From: Pelotomaculum sp. UBA3102
GTDB taxonomy: Bacteria; Bacillota; Desulfotomaculia; Desulfotomaculales; Pelotomaculaceae
Length of the DNA stretch: 31,995 bases
Direction of reading: 5' to 3'
Assembly (NCBI GenBank): GCA_002365865.1
Contig: DFAQ01000014.1
Coordinates: forward strand, 1-31,995
The notes below the pieces were generated by a model, which was given only the letters and a program-made list of their open reading frames with translations, searched no databases and was not told where the DNA came from. Every line of letters starts with the position of its first letter. Positions within the stretch are counted from its first letter, which is position 1. Below, in pieces: positions 16,205 to 22,560 of the stretch. The position numbers and the translations under genes are program-made.

Positions 16205-16555
16205 TTTTTTTCAAAAAACGTATTAACCCCAAATAATGAATATTTAGTTCAGGTTTGTGTCAATCTAATAACATTAGTTAACTGTTTTTAAATTTATATT
16301 AAAATAAATATTATGAAAATTGTTTTTATTTTATTATCTAAATTGTTGGTACATAGGTAGTCTTACTGAATTCATAAAATCGAAACTGGAAGAGATAATA
16401 TAGATCAATTGACAAAGAGTTTTAATGGGTATTATAATTTATATAAGCTAAAGAGGCAAAATTTAAAGTTAATACTAAATATTTAAACAATTTTGTATAT
16501 TTAATTTCATGTTTGTCCGGAGAGAAAATAATAAAATTGGAAAGGGGAGAGTTTC
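16205..16555 (+). other. AT-rich intergenic region with the trxA leader
   Basis: About 350 bases of clearly higher A+T than the flanking genes, with no supported gene. The only clear element is the promoter at 16409-16438, which leaves roughly 110 bases of 5' leader before trxA. I see no strong terminator for tcdA and no recognisable riboswitch. Confidence 0.6.
16409..16438 (+). promoter_or_regulatory. Promoter of the thioredoxin gene
   Basis: TTGACA (16409-16414) and TATAAT (16433-16438), both full consensus, separated by 18 bases. Confidence 0.8.
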
Positions 16556-16885
16556 TTGGCCAACAAAAGAATCCTTGCCTTGAACGACGGTGAATTTAAT
16601 AAAGTGGTCAGTGAGTCTACAGTACCGTTGCTGGTAGATTTTTGGGCGGAATGGTGCGGCCCGTGTAAGATGATTGCTCCGGTAGTGGAAGAAATAGCTT
16701 CAGAATTTGAAGGGAAAATACAGGTAGCTAAGTTGAATGTTGATGAAAATCAAGATGTGCCTACAGGTCTAAAGGTGATTAGTATACCGACCCTGATTCT
16801 TTTCAAAGCAGGTCAGGAAGTAGAACGTTCTATAGGATACAAAACCAAGGAAGAACTCAGTAACTTAATAAAAAAATATATTTAA
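16556..16885 (+). CDS. trxA: Thioredoxin
   Basis: A 109-residue cytoplasmic disulfide reductant. The active site WCGPC places the redox cysteines at residues 34 and 37 after VDFWAE, and the cis-proline segment SIPTLILF follows, with the full single-domain length. TTG 16556 follows AAAGGGGAGA with a 6-7 base gap. It appears to be a single-gene unit with its own consensus promoter and a following terminator, just upstream of the sulfur-transfer genes. Confidence 0.95.
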   Translation: MANKRILALNDGEFNKVVSESTVPLLVDFWAEWCGPCKMIAPVVEEIASEFEGKIQVAKLNVDENQDVPTGLKVISIPTLILFKAGQEVERSIGYKTKEELSNLIKKYI

Positions 16886-16895
16886 TTCGTAGATG

Positions 16896-16921
16896 AAAAA
16901 AACGTCGGTAGCTGTTTTTTT
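16896..16921 (+). terminator. Weak possible terminator after trxA
   Basis: AAAAAAAC (16896-16903) pairs with GTTTTTTT (16914-16921). The stem is almost entirely A-T, so it is weak; the hairpin at 17011-17040 is the better candidate. Confidence 0.4.
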
Positions 16922-17010
16922 GATATTTTTAGTATTAAAATTACCGGCTGAGGGAAAGATGAATTATAAGCGTCCGTAATGACCGGACCGGGATATTTGC
17001 ATTCATAAAG

Positions 17011-17040
17011 AACCTTCCTTCTTAATGGGGAGGGTTTTTT
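17011..17040 (+). terminator. Intrinsic terminator upstream of iscS
   Basis: AACCTTCC (17011-17018) pairs with GGAGGGTT (17029-17036, one G-T pair) and ends in six T residues. The sequence from 16922 to 17010 holds no recognisable gene. Confidence 0.78.
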
Positions 17041-17048
17041 ATTAGTAG

Positions 17049-17071
17049 TGACAATTTGCAAAATATTGTCA
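17049..17071 (+). promoter_or_regulatory. Inverted repeat, candidate operator upstream of iscS
   Basis: TGACAAT (17049-17055) and ATTGTCA (17065-17071) form a perfect 7-bp dyad with a 9-base spacer. TTGTCA (17066-17071) within it could act as a -35 box with a weak -10 (TTAAGT near 17089), so a bound protein would block transcription of iscS. The regulator is unknown. Confidence 0.45.
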
Positions 17072-17158
17072 AGTTATAAAGAAATTTATTAAGTAATCTT
17101 GTGATTCAACGAAACTCGAAAGGACGATAATTTATCAAGAAAGGGGTTTATTTAAACC

Positions 17159-18325
17159 GTGCGTGAGGTTTATTTTGATCACAGTGCCACTACTCCGGTA
17201 CACCCGGTCGTGGCCGAAGAAATGATCCGTTACATAACCGGGAATTTCGGTAACCCTTCCAGCATGCATTCTTACGGGCGTACAGCCAGGAAAGCAATGG
17301 AAGAAGCCCGGGAAAAGGTTTCTCTGGGTGTAGGAGCCGGGCCGGAGGAAATTGTATTTACAGCCGGCGGCACCGAATCAGATAATATGGCCATAAAGGG
17401 CGCCGCTTATGCCAATCGTAATCAGGGCAATCACATAATTACCAGCGCAGTGGAACATCATGCAGTTCTGGATACCTGTAAGTCTCTGGAAAAAGAAGGT
17501 TTTTCAGTAACCTATCTGCCGGTAGACAGGTTCGGAATGGTCAGCCTGGAAAGTGTGGCTGATGCAATAAACGATAAAACTATTTTAATTTCAATAATGC
17601 ATGCCAACAACGAAGTGGGAACGATTATGCCGGTTCCTGAAATCGGGCGGTTGGCACGGGAGAGAGGAATTCTTTTTCACACCGACGCCGTACAAAGCAT
17701 GGGTAAAATACCGGTTGACGTAGATGAAATTCAGGCAGATTTTCTTTCTGTTTCAGGACATAAATTTTATGCTCCCAAAGGGGTAGGAGCACTTTACATC
17801 AGACAGGGTGCACCATGGCTGCCCATCAGACATGGCGGGGGACAGGAAAGGAACCGCCGGCCGGGGACGGAAAATGTGCCGGGTATAGTCGCCCTGGGCA
17901 AGGCGGTAGAGCTTGCCTTGGCTGACATGAAGGAGGAATCATCCCGTCTTGTCCGGTTGAGAAATATGATTATCAATGGAGTTATGGAAAAAATACCTCA
18001 TACACATTTAAACGGGCACCCGGACAAACGCATGCCCAATCACGTCAATTTATCTTTTGAATTTATTGAAGCGGAGTCACTGGTGTTAAGCCTGGACCTG
18101 GAGGGAGTGGCGGCATCCAGCGGTTCGGCGTGTTCCTCCGGCTCTGAAAAATCTTCATATGTGCTGTCGGCCATGGGCGTTCCCAAAGAACTTGCCCGCT
18201 CTTCGCTACGCCTTACTCTGGGAAGGGATAATACGGAAGAAGACGTGGACTATCTTTTAGAAATACTGCCTGCCATGGTAGAAAGATTAAGGTTAATGTC
18301 ATCCTCTTATAAAGATAAGCACTAA
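17159..18325 (+). CDS. iscS: Cysteine desulfurase (IscS/NifS family)
   Basis: PLP-dependent enzyme of 388 residues that takes sulfur from cysteine as a persulfide for Fe-S assembly and tRNA thiolation. The N-terminus VYFDHSATTPVHP, the PLP-binding lysine K202 in SGHKFYAPKG, and the active-site loop SSGSACSSGS with C325 are present. The longer flexible loop around the cysteine indicates the IscS/NifS group I type. GTG 17159 is preceded by AAGGGG at a rather long 12-base gap. It has its own upstream region and is followed by a hairpin, so it appears to be transcribed separately from the regulator-iscU-mnmA genes. iscU and mnmA downstream are its likely partners. Confidence 0.93.
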   Translation: MREVYFDHSATTPVHPVVAEEMIRYITGNFGNPSSMHSYGRTARKAMEEAREKVSLGVGAGPEEIVFTAGGTESDNMAIKGAAYANRNQGNHIITSAVEHHAVLDTCKSLEKEGFSVTYLPVDRFGMVSLESVADAINDKTILISIMHANNEVGTIMPVPEIGRLARERGILFHTDAVQSMGKIPVDVDEIQADFLSVSGHKFYAPKGVGALYIRQGAPWLPIRHGGGQERNRRPGTENVPGIVALGKAVELALADMKEESSRLVRLRNMIINGVMEKIPHTHLNGHPDKRMPNHVNLSFEFIEAESLVLSLDLEGVAASSGSACSSGSEKSSYVLSAMGVPKELARSSLRLTLGRDNTEEDVDYLLEILPAMVERLRLMSSSYKDKH

Positions 18326-18332
18326 CCATCAG

Positions 18333-18360
18333 AAAAAGTTGTTTTATTTAACAATTTTTT
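18333..18360 (+). terminator. AT-rich terminator after iscS
   Basis: AAAAAGTTGTT (18333-18343) pairs with AACAATTTTTT (18350-18360), 11 bp with one G-T pair and a built-in T run. Confidence 0.6.
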
Positions 18361-18370
18361 GTTTTATCTT

Positions 18371-18383
18371 GAGTAAAATACTC
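18371..18383 (+). promoter_or_regulatory. Candidate IscR/Rrf2 operator
   Basis: GAGTAAAATACTC is a dyad (GAGTA/TACTC with a 3-base centre). Its layout resembles the core of the E. coli IscR type 1 site, GACT-n5-AGTC. It lies 10 bases upstream of the -35 box of the Rrf2 gene, a suitable place for autoregulation. Confidence 0.4.
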
Positions 18384-18392
18384 GGTTTTAAA

Positions 18393-18421
18393 TTGACTTT
18401 GCCCCGGTGCCGTGCTAAGAT
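18393..18421 (+). promoter_or_regulatory. Promoter of the IscR-like regulator operon
   Basis: TTGACT (18393-18398) and TAAGAT (18416-18421) with 17-base spacing. Confidence 0.72.
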
Positions 18422-18496
18422 AACTTTTAATTAAAGGTTGGCCGGAATCTTTTCCTTAGTAAAAGGTTCCTTTTTTAAGAAAGGCGGGTTTGTTCC

Positions 18497-18958
18497 TTGA
18501 GGCTTTCCACCAGGGGGTACTATGGACTGAAAGCTATGTTTGATCTGGCACAGAATTATGGTTCTCATCCTATTACCCTGAAAAGTGTGGCCGAACGGCA
18601 GCGAATTTCAGAATCATACCTGGAACAGCTTATGGCCATGTTGCGGAAAACAGGCCTGGTTAAGAGTTTCAGGGGAGCCCAAGGCGGTTATATTTTGGCC
18701 CGGGAGCCCGCCCGGATTACTGCGGGAGATGTGGTACGCGCACTGGAAGGTCCTATTGCTCCGGTTTACTGTGTTAACGAGGAGGAGCCGAGAGAATGTG
18801 ATGAGGTTGATTATTGCATCACACGTACGGTTTGGCTCAGAGTACGGGACGGTATTACCGGGATATTGGATTCCATTAACCTGGCTGATTTATGCCTTGA
18901 AGCTGAAAAAGTCCGGCAGACAGGCAGGGGAGAGCATATTAAATTAAATAAGTATTAG
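18497..18958 (+). CDS. iscR: Rrf2-family regulator, IscR-like, with three Fe-S cysteines
   Basis: A 153-residue winged-helix regulator. The N-terminus MRLSTRGYYGLKAM, the recognition region ISESYLEQLMAMLRKTGLV and the wing SFRGAQGGYIL are typical Rrf2. Cysteines C92, C101 and C107 lie where IscR holds its [2Fe-2S] cluster (C92, C98, C104 in E. coli), with slightly wider spacing. It should sense Fe-S status and control the genes around it, including itself. TTG 18497 follows AAGGCGGG at 8 bases. It is followed by the short iscS-like frame, iscU and mnmA, all close together, which suggests one operon. Confidence 0.9.
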   Translation: MRLSTRGYYGLKAMFDLAQNYGSHPITLKSVAERQRISESYLEQLMAMLRKTGLVKSFRGAQGGYILAREPARITAGDVVRALEGPIAPVYCVNEEEPRECDEVDYCITRTVWLRVRDGITGILDSINLADLCLEAEKVRQTGRGEHIKLNKY

Positions 18959-18964
18959 AAATTT

Positions 18965-19174
18965 ATGTATGTGCTGTATAATCAAGAGGAGGAAAAACGG
19001 CTACCCAACCACGCCAGTTTTTATTTTCAATTTATCAAGGGCGAATCAATGCTGCTCCACCTTGATATGAAAGGGGTGCCGATCATTGAAAAGTTGCGGA
19101 ATATGTCCCCGCTTTGTGCAATTGATGAATGTGAATCAGAGGAGGCATGCTTTACATGTACAGCGAAAAGGTGA
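18965..19174 (+). CDS. Short IscS-like relic (69 aa), cysteine-rich tail
   Basis: Residues 11-37 (KRLPNHASFYFQFIKGESML and on to LDMKGV) match the segment of the neighbouring IscS that precedes its catalytic cysteine loop (KRMPNHVNLSFEFIEAESLV and on to LDLEGV). The similarity shows at both protein and DNA level. The PLP lysine and the SSGSACSSG loop are absent; instead the C-terminus has C51, C56, C62 and C65. There is no clear ribosome-binding site at ATG 18965, only 6 bases after the iscR stop, so translation may be coupled. It overlaps the start of iscU. It sits where iscS lies in the common iscR-iscS-iscU order, so it may be the remains of a second iscS; an evolved small cysteine protein is the alternative. 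Confidence 0.6.
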   Translation: MYVLYNQEEEKRLPNHASFYFQFIKGESMLLHLDMKGVPIIEKLRNMSPLCAIDECESEEACFTCTAKR

Positions 19175-19530
19175 TTGACCATTTTACAAATCCGAGAAAT
19201 GTAGGCGAAATTGCTGATGCCGATGGTGTCGGGGAGGTCGGCAACCCAATTTGCGGTGATACCACAAAGGTATCTCTTAAGGTGGAAAATAATGTTATTA
19301 AGGATATTAAGTTCAAGACTTTCGGTTGCGGCGCCGCTATTGCTTCCAGCAGCATGCTTACGGAAATGGCCAAGGGTAAAACTTTAGAAGAAGCATTAAA
19401 AATAACCAATGAAGACGTAGCCAATATGTTGGACGGGCTTCCGCCTCAGAAAATGCATTGTTCAAATTTAGCTGCAGACGCTATGCATGCGGCCATCGAG
19501 AATTACAAGAATAAAAACGCAAGTTCCTAA
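19156..19530 (+). CDS. iscU: Fe-S cluster assembly scaffold, NifU N-terminal/IscU type
   Basis: A single-domain scaffold of about 124 residues on which clusters are built with sulfur from IscS. The three ligand cysteines are present as C33 (ICGD), C58 (FGCGAAIASSS) and C102 (KMHCSNLA), with the conserved aspartate D35 beside the first. The N-terminus MYSEKVIDHFTNPRNVGE is standard. I chose ATG 19156 because the family starts there; ATG 19147, three codons earlier, is only 2 bases from GGAGG and cannot be excluded. Its start lies inside the end of the short iscS-like frame, and mnmA follows. Confidence 0.94.
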   Translation: MYSEKVIDHFTNPRNVGEIADADGVGEVGNPICGDTTKVSLKVENNVIKDIKFKTFGCGAAIASSSMLTEMAKGKTLEEALKITNEDVANMLDGLPPQKMHCSNLAADAMHAAIENYKNKNASS

Positions 19531-19610
19531 AGTGTTTTTAACAAAGAATGAGTAAGATAGGTGTTTTAATCAAGAACAGAGGTTGCAGTTTATTAAACCA
19601 AGGTGATCCG

Positions 19611-20702
19611 GTGAAGAACAGAACCAGGGTAGTTGTAGCAATGAGCGGAGGGGTGGACAGTTCTGTTGCCGCAGCCCTCCTGGTAGAGCAGGGCTTTGAA
19701 GTTATCGGTGTTACCATGCAAATGTGGGAGGAAGACGGAAAAACGGCGGGTGCTGAAGAAACCGGCCGTTGTTCTCAATCCGCCGTAAATGACGCCGCAC
19801 GGGTAGCTGAAAAGCTGGGTATTCCTCACATGGTATTGAATTTTCGGGCTCTGTTTGAAGCTAAGGTGGTTAATTATTTTATTACCGAGTACCTGCAGGG
19901 GCGCACCCCGAATCCCTGCGTTGTCTGTAATCGTTATATTAAATTTCAGGCCCTCCTGGAAAAAGCCTGCGGTATGGGGGCGGAATATATAGCAACCGGT
20001 CACTACGCACGGTTAGGTTTTAACGCGAAGTACGGAAGACACACGGTGAGCCGGCCTGCTGATCGTAAGAAAGATCAGACCTACGTGTTGTACGGAATGA
20101 CCCAAAACCAGATAGCGCGTACCATGATGCCCCTGGGGAACTATAACAAAGAACAGGTGCGTGAGCTGGCATCCGGTTTCGGTCTGCCGGTGGCCGGCAA
20201 GGACGAAAGCCAGGAGATTTGTTTTATTTTTGACGATAATTACCGCAGGTTTATACGGGAGAGAAGCGGGGGTGCAAAACCCGGACCTTTTCTGAATATG
20301 AAGGGTGAAATCATTGGGGAGCATCAGGGCATACCCTTTTATACGGTCGGTCAGCGCCGCGGCCTGGGACTGGCAACCGGGGAACGCATTTACGTGGTTG
20401 AGATAGATCCTGAAAGTAATTCTATAACTCTGGGCCCTGAAGAAGCCATATCGGGCTCCGGTCTGATCGCGGGAGATATGAATTTAATCCTTTACGATAA
20501 ACTTGAGGGCCCACTGGAATTAGAGGCCCAAGTTCGTTATAACGGCAGGCCTGCTCCGGCCACCCTGGTTCCCCTGACCGGAGGTCGTGTGAGAGTCCGG
20601 TTCCATTCACCTCAGCGCTCCATAACTCCCGGCCAGGCAGTGGTATTTTACCACGGAGATTGCTTAGTCGGCGGTGCCACTATAAAAAGGACCATACAAT
20701 AA
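19611..20702 (+). CDS. mnmA: tRNA-specific 2-thiouridylase
   Basis: Installs the 2-thio group on wobble uridine 34 of tRNAs for Lys, Glu and Gln. The PP-loop AMSGGVDSS is near the N-terminus. The two catalytic cysteines are C103 (in NPCVVCN) and C204 (in SQEICF), and the C-terminal beta-barrel domain follows, for about 363 residues. GTG 19611 is preferred, with AAGGTG just upstream and the family-typical start MKNRTRVVVAMSGG; ATG 19548 would add 21 residues with no homologous look and no clear ribosome-binding site. It is the last gene of the regulator-iscU-mnmA group, which fits its need for sulfur from IscS. Confidence 0.95.
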   Translation: MKNRTRVVVAMSGGVDSSVAAALLVEQGFEVIGVTMQMWEEDGKTAGAEETGRCSQSAVNDAARVAEKLGIPHMVLNFRALFEAKVVNYFITEYLQGRTPNPCVVCNRYIKFQALLEKACGMGAEYIATGHYARLGFNAKYGRHTVSRPADRKKDQTYVLYGMTQNQIARTMMPLGNYNKEQVRELASGFGLPVAGKDESQEICFIFDDNYRRFIRERSGGAKPGPFLNMKGEIIGEHQGIPFYTVGQRRGLGLATGERIYVVEIDPESNSITLGPEEAISGSGLIAGDMNLILYDKLEGPLELEAQVRYNGRPAPATLVPLTGGRVRVRFHSPQRSITPGQAVVFYHGDCLVGGATIKRTIQ

Positions 20703-20729
20703 AACCACTTCCTTGGGAGTGGTTTTATT
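20698..20729 (+). terminator. Intrinsic terminator overlapping the mnmA stop
   Basis: AATAAAACCACT (20698-20709) is a perfect 12-bp match to AGTGGTTTTATT (20718-20729). The mnmA stop codon lies inside the left arm. Confidence 0.88.
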
Positions 20730-20816
20730 CATTTGCGCATTTTTTATCAACCAAACGGACATAATAACAAATAAAGTCTGGAAAACAGGAATTCTAAAAA
20801 TCGGGGGGAGACAACT

Positions 20817-20990
20817 ATGAAATGCCCGGTATGTGACGGTAAGGCTACCGGAAAAGTAGGTGTCGACCAGTATTATTGTTGGGATTGTTGTGTGGAATTT
20901 CGGATCAATAAAGAAGGGGTTCAAATCTATGAACTTGATGAAGACGGGAGCCTGGTTGCTTTTGATCCACAAAATGAATTCTTACTTTAA
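20817..20990 (+). CDS. Zinc-ribbon microprotein (57 aa)
   Basis: ATG 20817 follows GGGGGGAG at a good distance and opens a 57-residue frame. It begins MKCPVCDG and has a second knuckle CWDCC, so C3, C6, C21 and C24 (with C25) can bind one metal. The C-terminal half is acidic and hydrophobic (EGVQIYELDEDGSLVAFDP) and resembles a small beta-rich tail. No function is known to me. The strong ribosome-binding site and codon structure argue that it is real. It is followed 24 bases later by the YtxH-like frame and probably shares its transcript, which ends at the hairpin 21215-21241. Confidence 0.75.
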   Translation: MKCPVCDGKATGKVGVDQYYCWDCCVEFRINKEGVQIYELDEDGSLVAFDPQNEFLL

Positions 20991-21014
20991 GAGCAGTGAG
21001 GGGGTGGATATATC

Positions 21015-21200
21015 TTGCGGAATAACTTTTGGCGCGGTGTTATTACCGGTACTATTATAGGTGCCACTGTCAGTATGATAACCGGAGGACGGCGGCAGGA
21101 AAGAAGAGGGATTATCAACTACAATCCGAAACAGGTAAGGTCCAGGGCAAACAGAGTACTCCGGGGGGTATCAAGAACGGTTAACGACCTTATAAAATAA
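21015..21200 (+). CDS. Small YtxH-like membrane peptide (61 aa)
   Basis: TTG 21015 with GAGGGGGTGG upstream. Residues 5-24 (FWRGVITGTIIGATVSMITG) form one glycine-containing transmembrane segment, followed by a strongly basic tail (GGRRQERRG, then RSRANRVLRGVSRTVNDLIK). This is the layout of YtxH-family and similar one-pass proteins of Gram-positive bacteria, whose role is poorly known. It is followed by a terminator. Confidence 0.72.
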   Translation: MRNNFWRGVITGTIIGATVSMITGGRRQERRGIINYNPKQVRSRANRVLRGVSRTVNDLIK

Positions 21201-21214
21201 AAATCTAAGTCTTT

Positions 21215-21241
21215 AAAGTGAGGAGGTCATCCTCACTTTTT
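21215..21241 (+). terminator. Intrinsic terminator after the small-protein pair
   Basis: AAAGTGAGGA (21215-21224) pairs over 10 bp with TCCTCACTTT (21230-21239) and ends in a T run. Confidence 0.85.
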
Positions 21242-21259
21242 CCTTGGTGGTGATGTTAT

Positions 21260-22297
21260 TTGTTTTTGTGGCAACCAAAAAAAATACGGTTGATTATTTA
21301 TCTCATCCTGGCCTTTTTCCTGGTTTATTTTCTTTACCTGGTGCGGGGCCTGCTTTTTTCTTTTGTCTTGGCTGCGGTTATAACTTACGTTTTGAATCCA
21401 CCGGTCAGTGCCCTTGAAAGAAAAGGCACCCCAAGAATCTGGTCGATTATTTTTGTATATTCGGCCCTTTTCTTTATCGCAACGGGGATTATTATTTATG
21501 GAGTTCCCCGGATTGTTGAGCAATTAAACCGGCTGGCGGAAACTATACCCTTATATGCCGTACAGGTTCATGATATTATTGAGTCATTACATGCCAGTTA
21601 CATTTATCTTGGTATTCCCGACTGGATGAAACAGATAATTGATGAAAGGATTTATTGGTTGGAAGAAAGTCTTTTGCAAATTGTCAGAAGGACAGTGGAC
21701 GGCCTGATAAATACTGCGGGATATATTTTTAAAATTTTGCTGGCTCCAATACTGGCGTTTTATATTTTAAAAGACCTGGACCTGATAAAAGAAAAAATAG
21801 TTACCACTCTGCCGGAAGAGTGGAGAGAAGGATTGGTTGATCTTTTTAAGGAATTGGACCAGGTATTGGGTAGTTTTATCCGTGGTTACCTGTTGGTAGC
21901 GGCAGTGGTGGGTGCACTGACTACTGTAGCCATGGCTTTGCTGGGCATGGAATTTGCCTTAATGGTAGGTATATTTGCCGGTTTGACGGAATTAATACCA
22001 TATTTCGGGCCGGTTATCGGTGCTGTGCCGGCCGTCGCCCTGGCACTGTTAGAATCGAAATGGATGGTGGTAAAAGTCGCCCTTGCTTTTTTGATTATCC
22101 ATCAACTGGAAGGATACATTATTTCTCCAAAAATATTAGGAGCTAAAGTCGGGCTGCACCCACTGGTAATTATTTTAAGCCTGCTGGCCGGAGGACAATT
22201 TTACGGGTTGACCGGAATGCTGTTGGCAGTGCCCGTGGCGGCAATGGTCAGGGTGGTGGGCAGGTTTATATGCTTAAAGGAGCAGCCTGTGAAATAA
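21260..22297 (+). CDS. AI-2E family transporter (YtvI/PerM-like permease)
   Basis: A 345-residue polytopic membrane protein. Hydrophobic segments occur near residues 10-30, 35-50, 60-85 and 155-175, then several between 210 and 335. The family-typical segments ELIPYFGPVIGAVPA and HQLEGYIISPKILG are present. Members have been linked to export of autoinducer-2 or to sodium/proton exchange, so the substrate cannot be stated. TTG 21260 lies shortly after the previous terminator, with GGTGGTGAT upstream as a modest ribosome-binding site. It precedes alaS but does not share its promoter. Confidence 0.85.
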   Translation: MFLWQPKKIRLIIYLILAFFLVYFLYLVRGLLFSFVLAAVITYVLNPPVSALERKGTPRIWSIIFVYSALFFIATGIIIYGVPRIVEQLNRLAETIPLYAVQVHDIIESLHASYIYLGIPDWMKQIIDERIYWLEESLLQIVRRTVDGLINTAGYIFKILLAPILAFYILKDLDLIKEKIVTTLPEEWREGLVDLFKELDQVLGSFIRGYLLVAAVVGALTTVAMALLGMEFALMVGIFAGLTELIPYFGPVIGAVPAVALALLESKWMVVKVALAFLIIHQLEGYIISPKILGAKVGLHPLVIILSLLAGGQFYGLTGMLLAVPVAAMVRVVGRFICLKEQPVK

Positions 22298-22338
22298 AAA
22301 ATATCAGTTAAAAGCAAAACCGGGCGAACCAGGAATCC

Positions 22339-22368
22339 TTGACACCCTTCAGGTATTTTTTGTATAAT
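22339..22368 (+). promoter_or_regulatory. Promoter of alaS
   Basis: TTGACA (22339-22344) and TATAAT (22363-22368), full consensus boxes, 18-base spacing. Confidence 0.85.
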
Positions 22369-22374
22369 TATAAC

Positions 22375-22521
22375 GCAAAAAATAGAAAAAGGGCCGTAAA
22401 GACTTTAAAATAAAGCTCCTTACCGTTGTCCGGTACAGGTAACTGCGACCCGTAGGCCTTCCCCGGGTGGCGGCGGGTTAAACCTTTCCGTCCCTTAAAA
22501 AATTAGGAGGAAGGTTTTTTT
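22375..22521 (+). promoter_or_regulatory. Structured alaS leader, degenerate T-box-like
   Basis: The region from the predicted transcript start to the terminator folds by hand into a domain of about 70 nt closed by GGCC (22392-22395) with GGCC (22455-22458). Inside are two hairpins: GTAA-CTTT/AAAG-TTAC, and a second around GTT/AAC with CC/GG. Next comes GGGTGG-CGG (22465-22473) with a matching CCG-T-CCC downstream, laid out like the T-box antiterminators of the other two leaders here. The bulge has only UGG instead of the seven-base UGGNACC, and there is no stem I, AGTA, GAA or specifier loop. It is either a T-box that lost tRNA reading or a different attenuator. Confidence 0.55.
22481..22521 (+). 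terminator. Attenuator terminator in the alaS leader
   Basis: AACCTT-T-CC (22481-22489) pairs with GG-AAGGTT (22509-22516), with an inner TCCCT/AGGA contact, followed by a run of T residues to 22521. It stands 40 bases upstream of the alaS start, so it can only act as a regulatory stop. Confidence 0.8.
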
Positions 22522-22560
22522 GTTCGGTATGGCAGTTCTCAATTTGGGAGGTTGTTTTTC

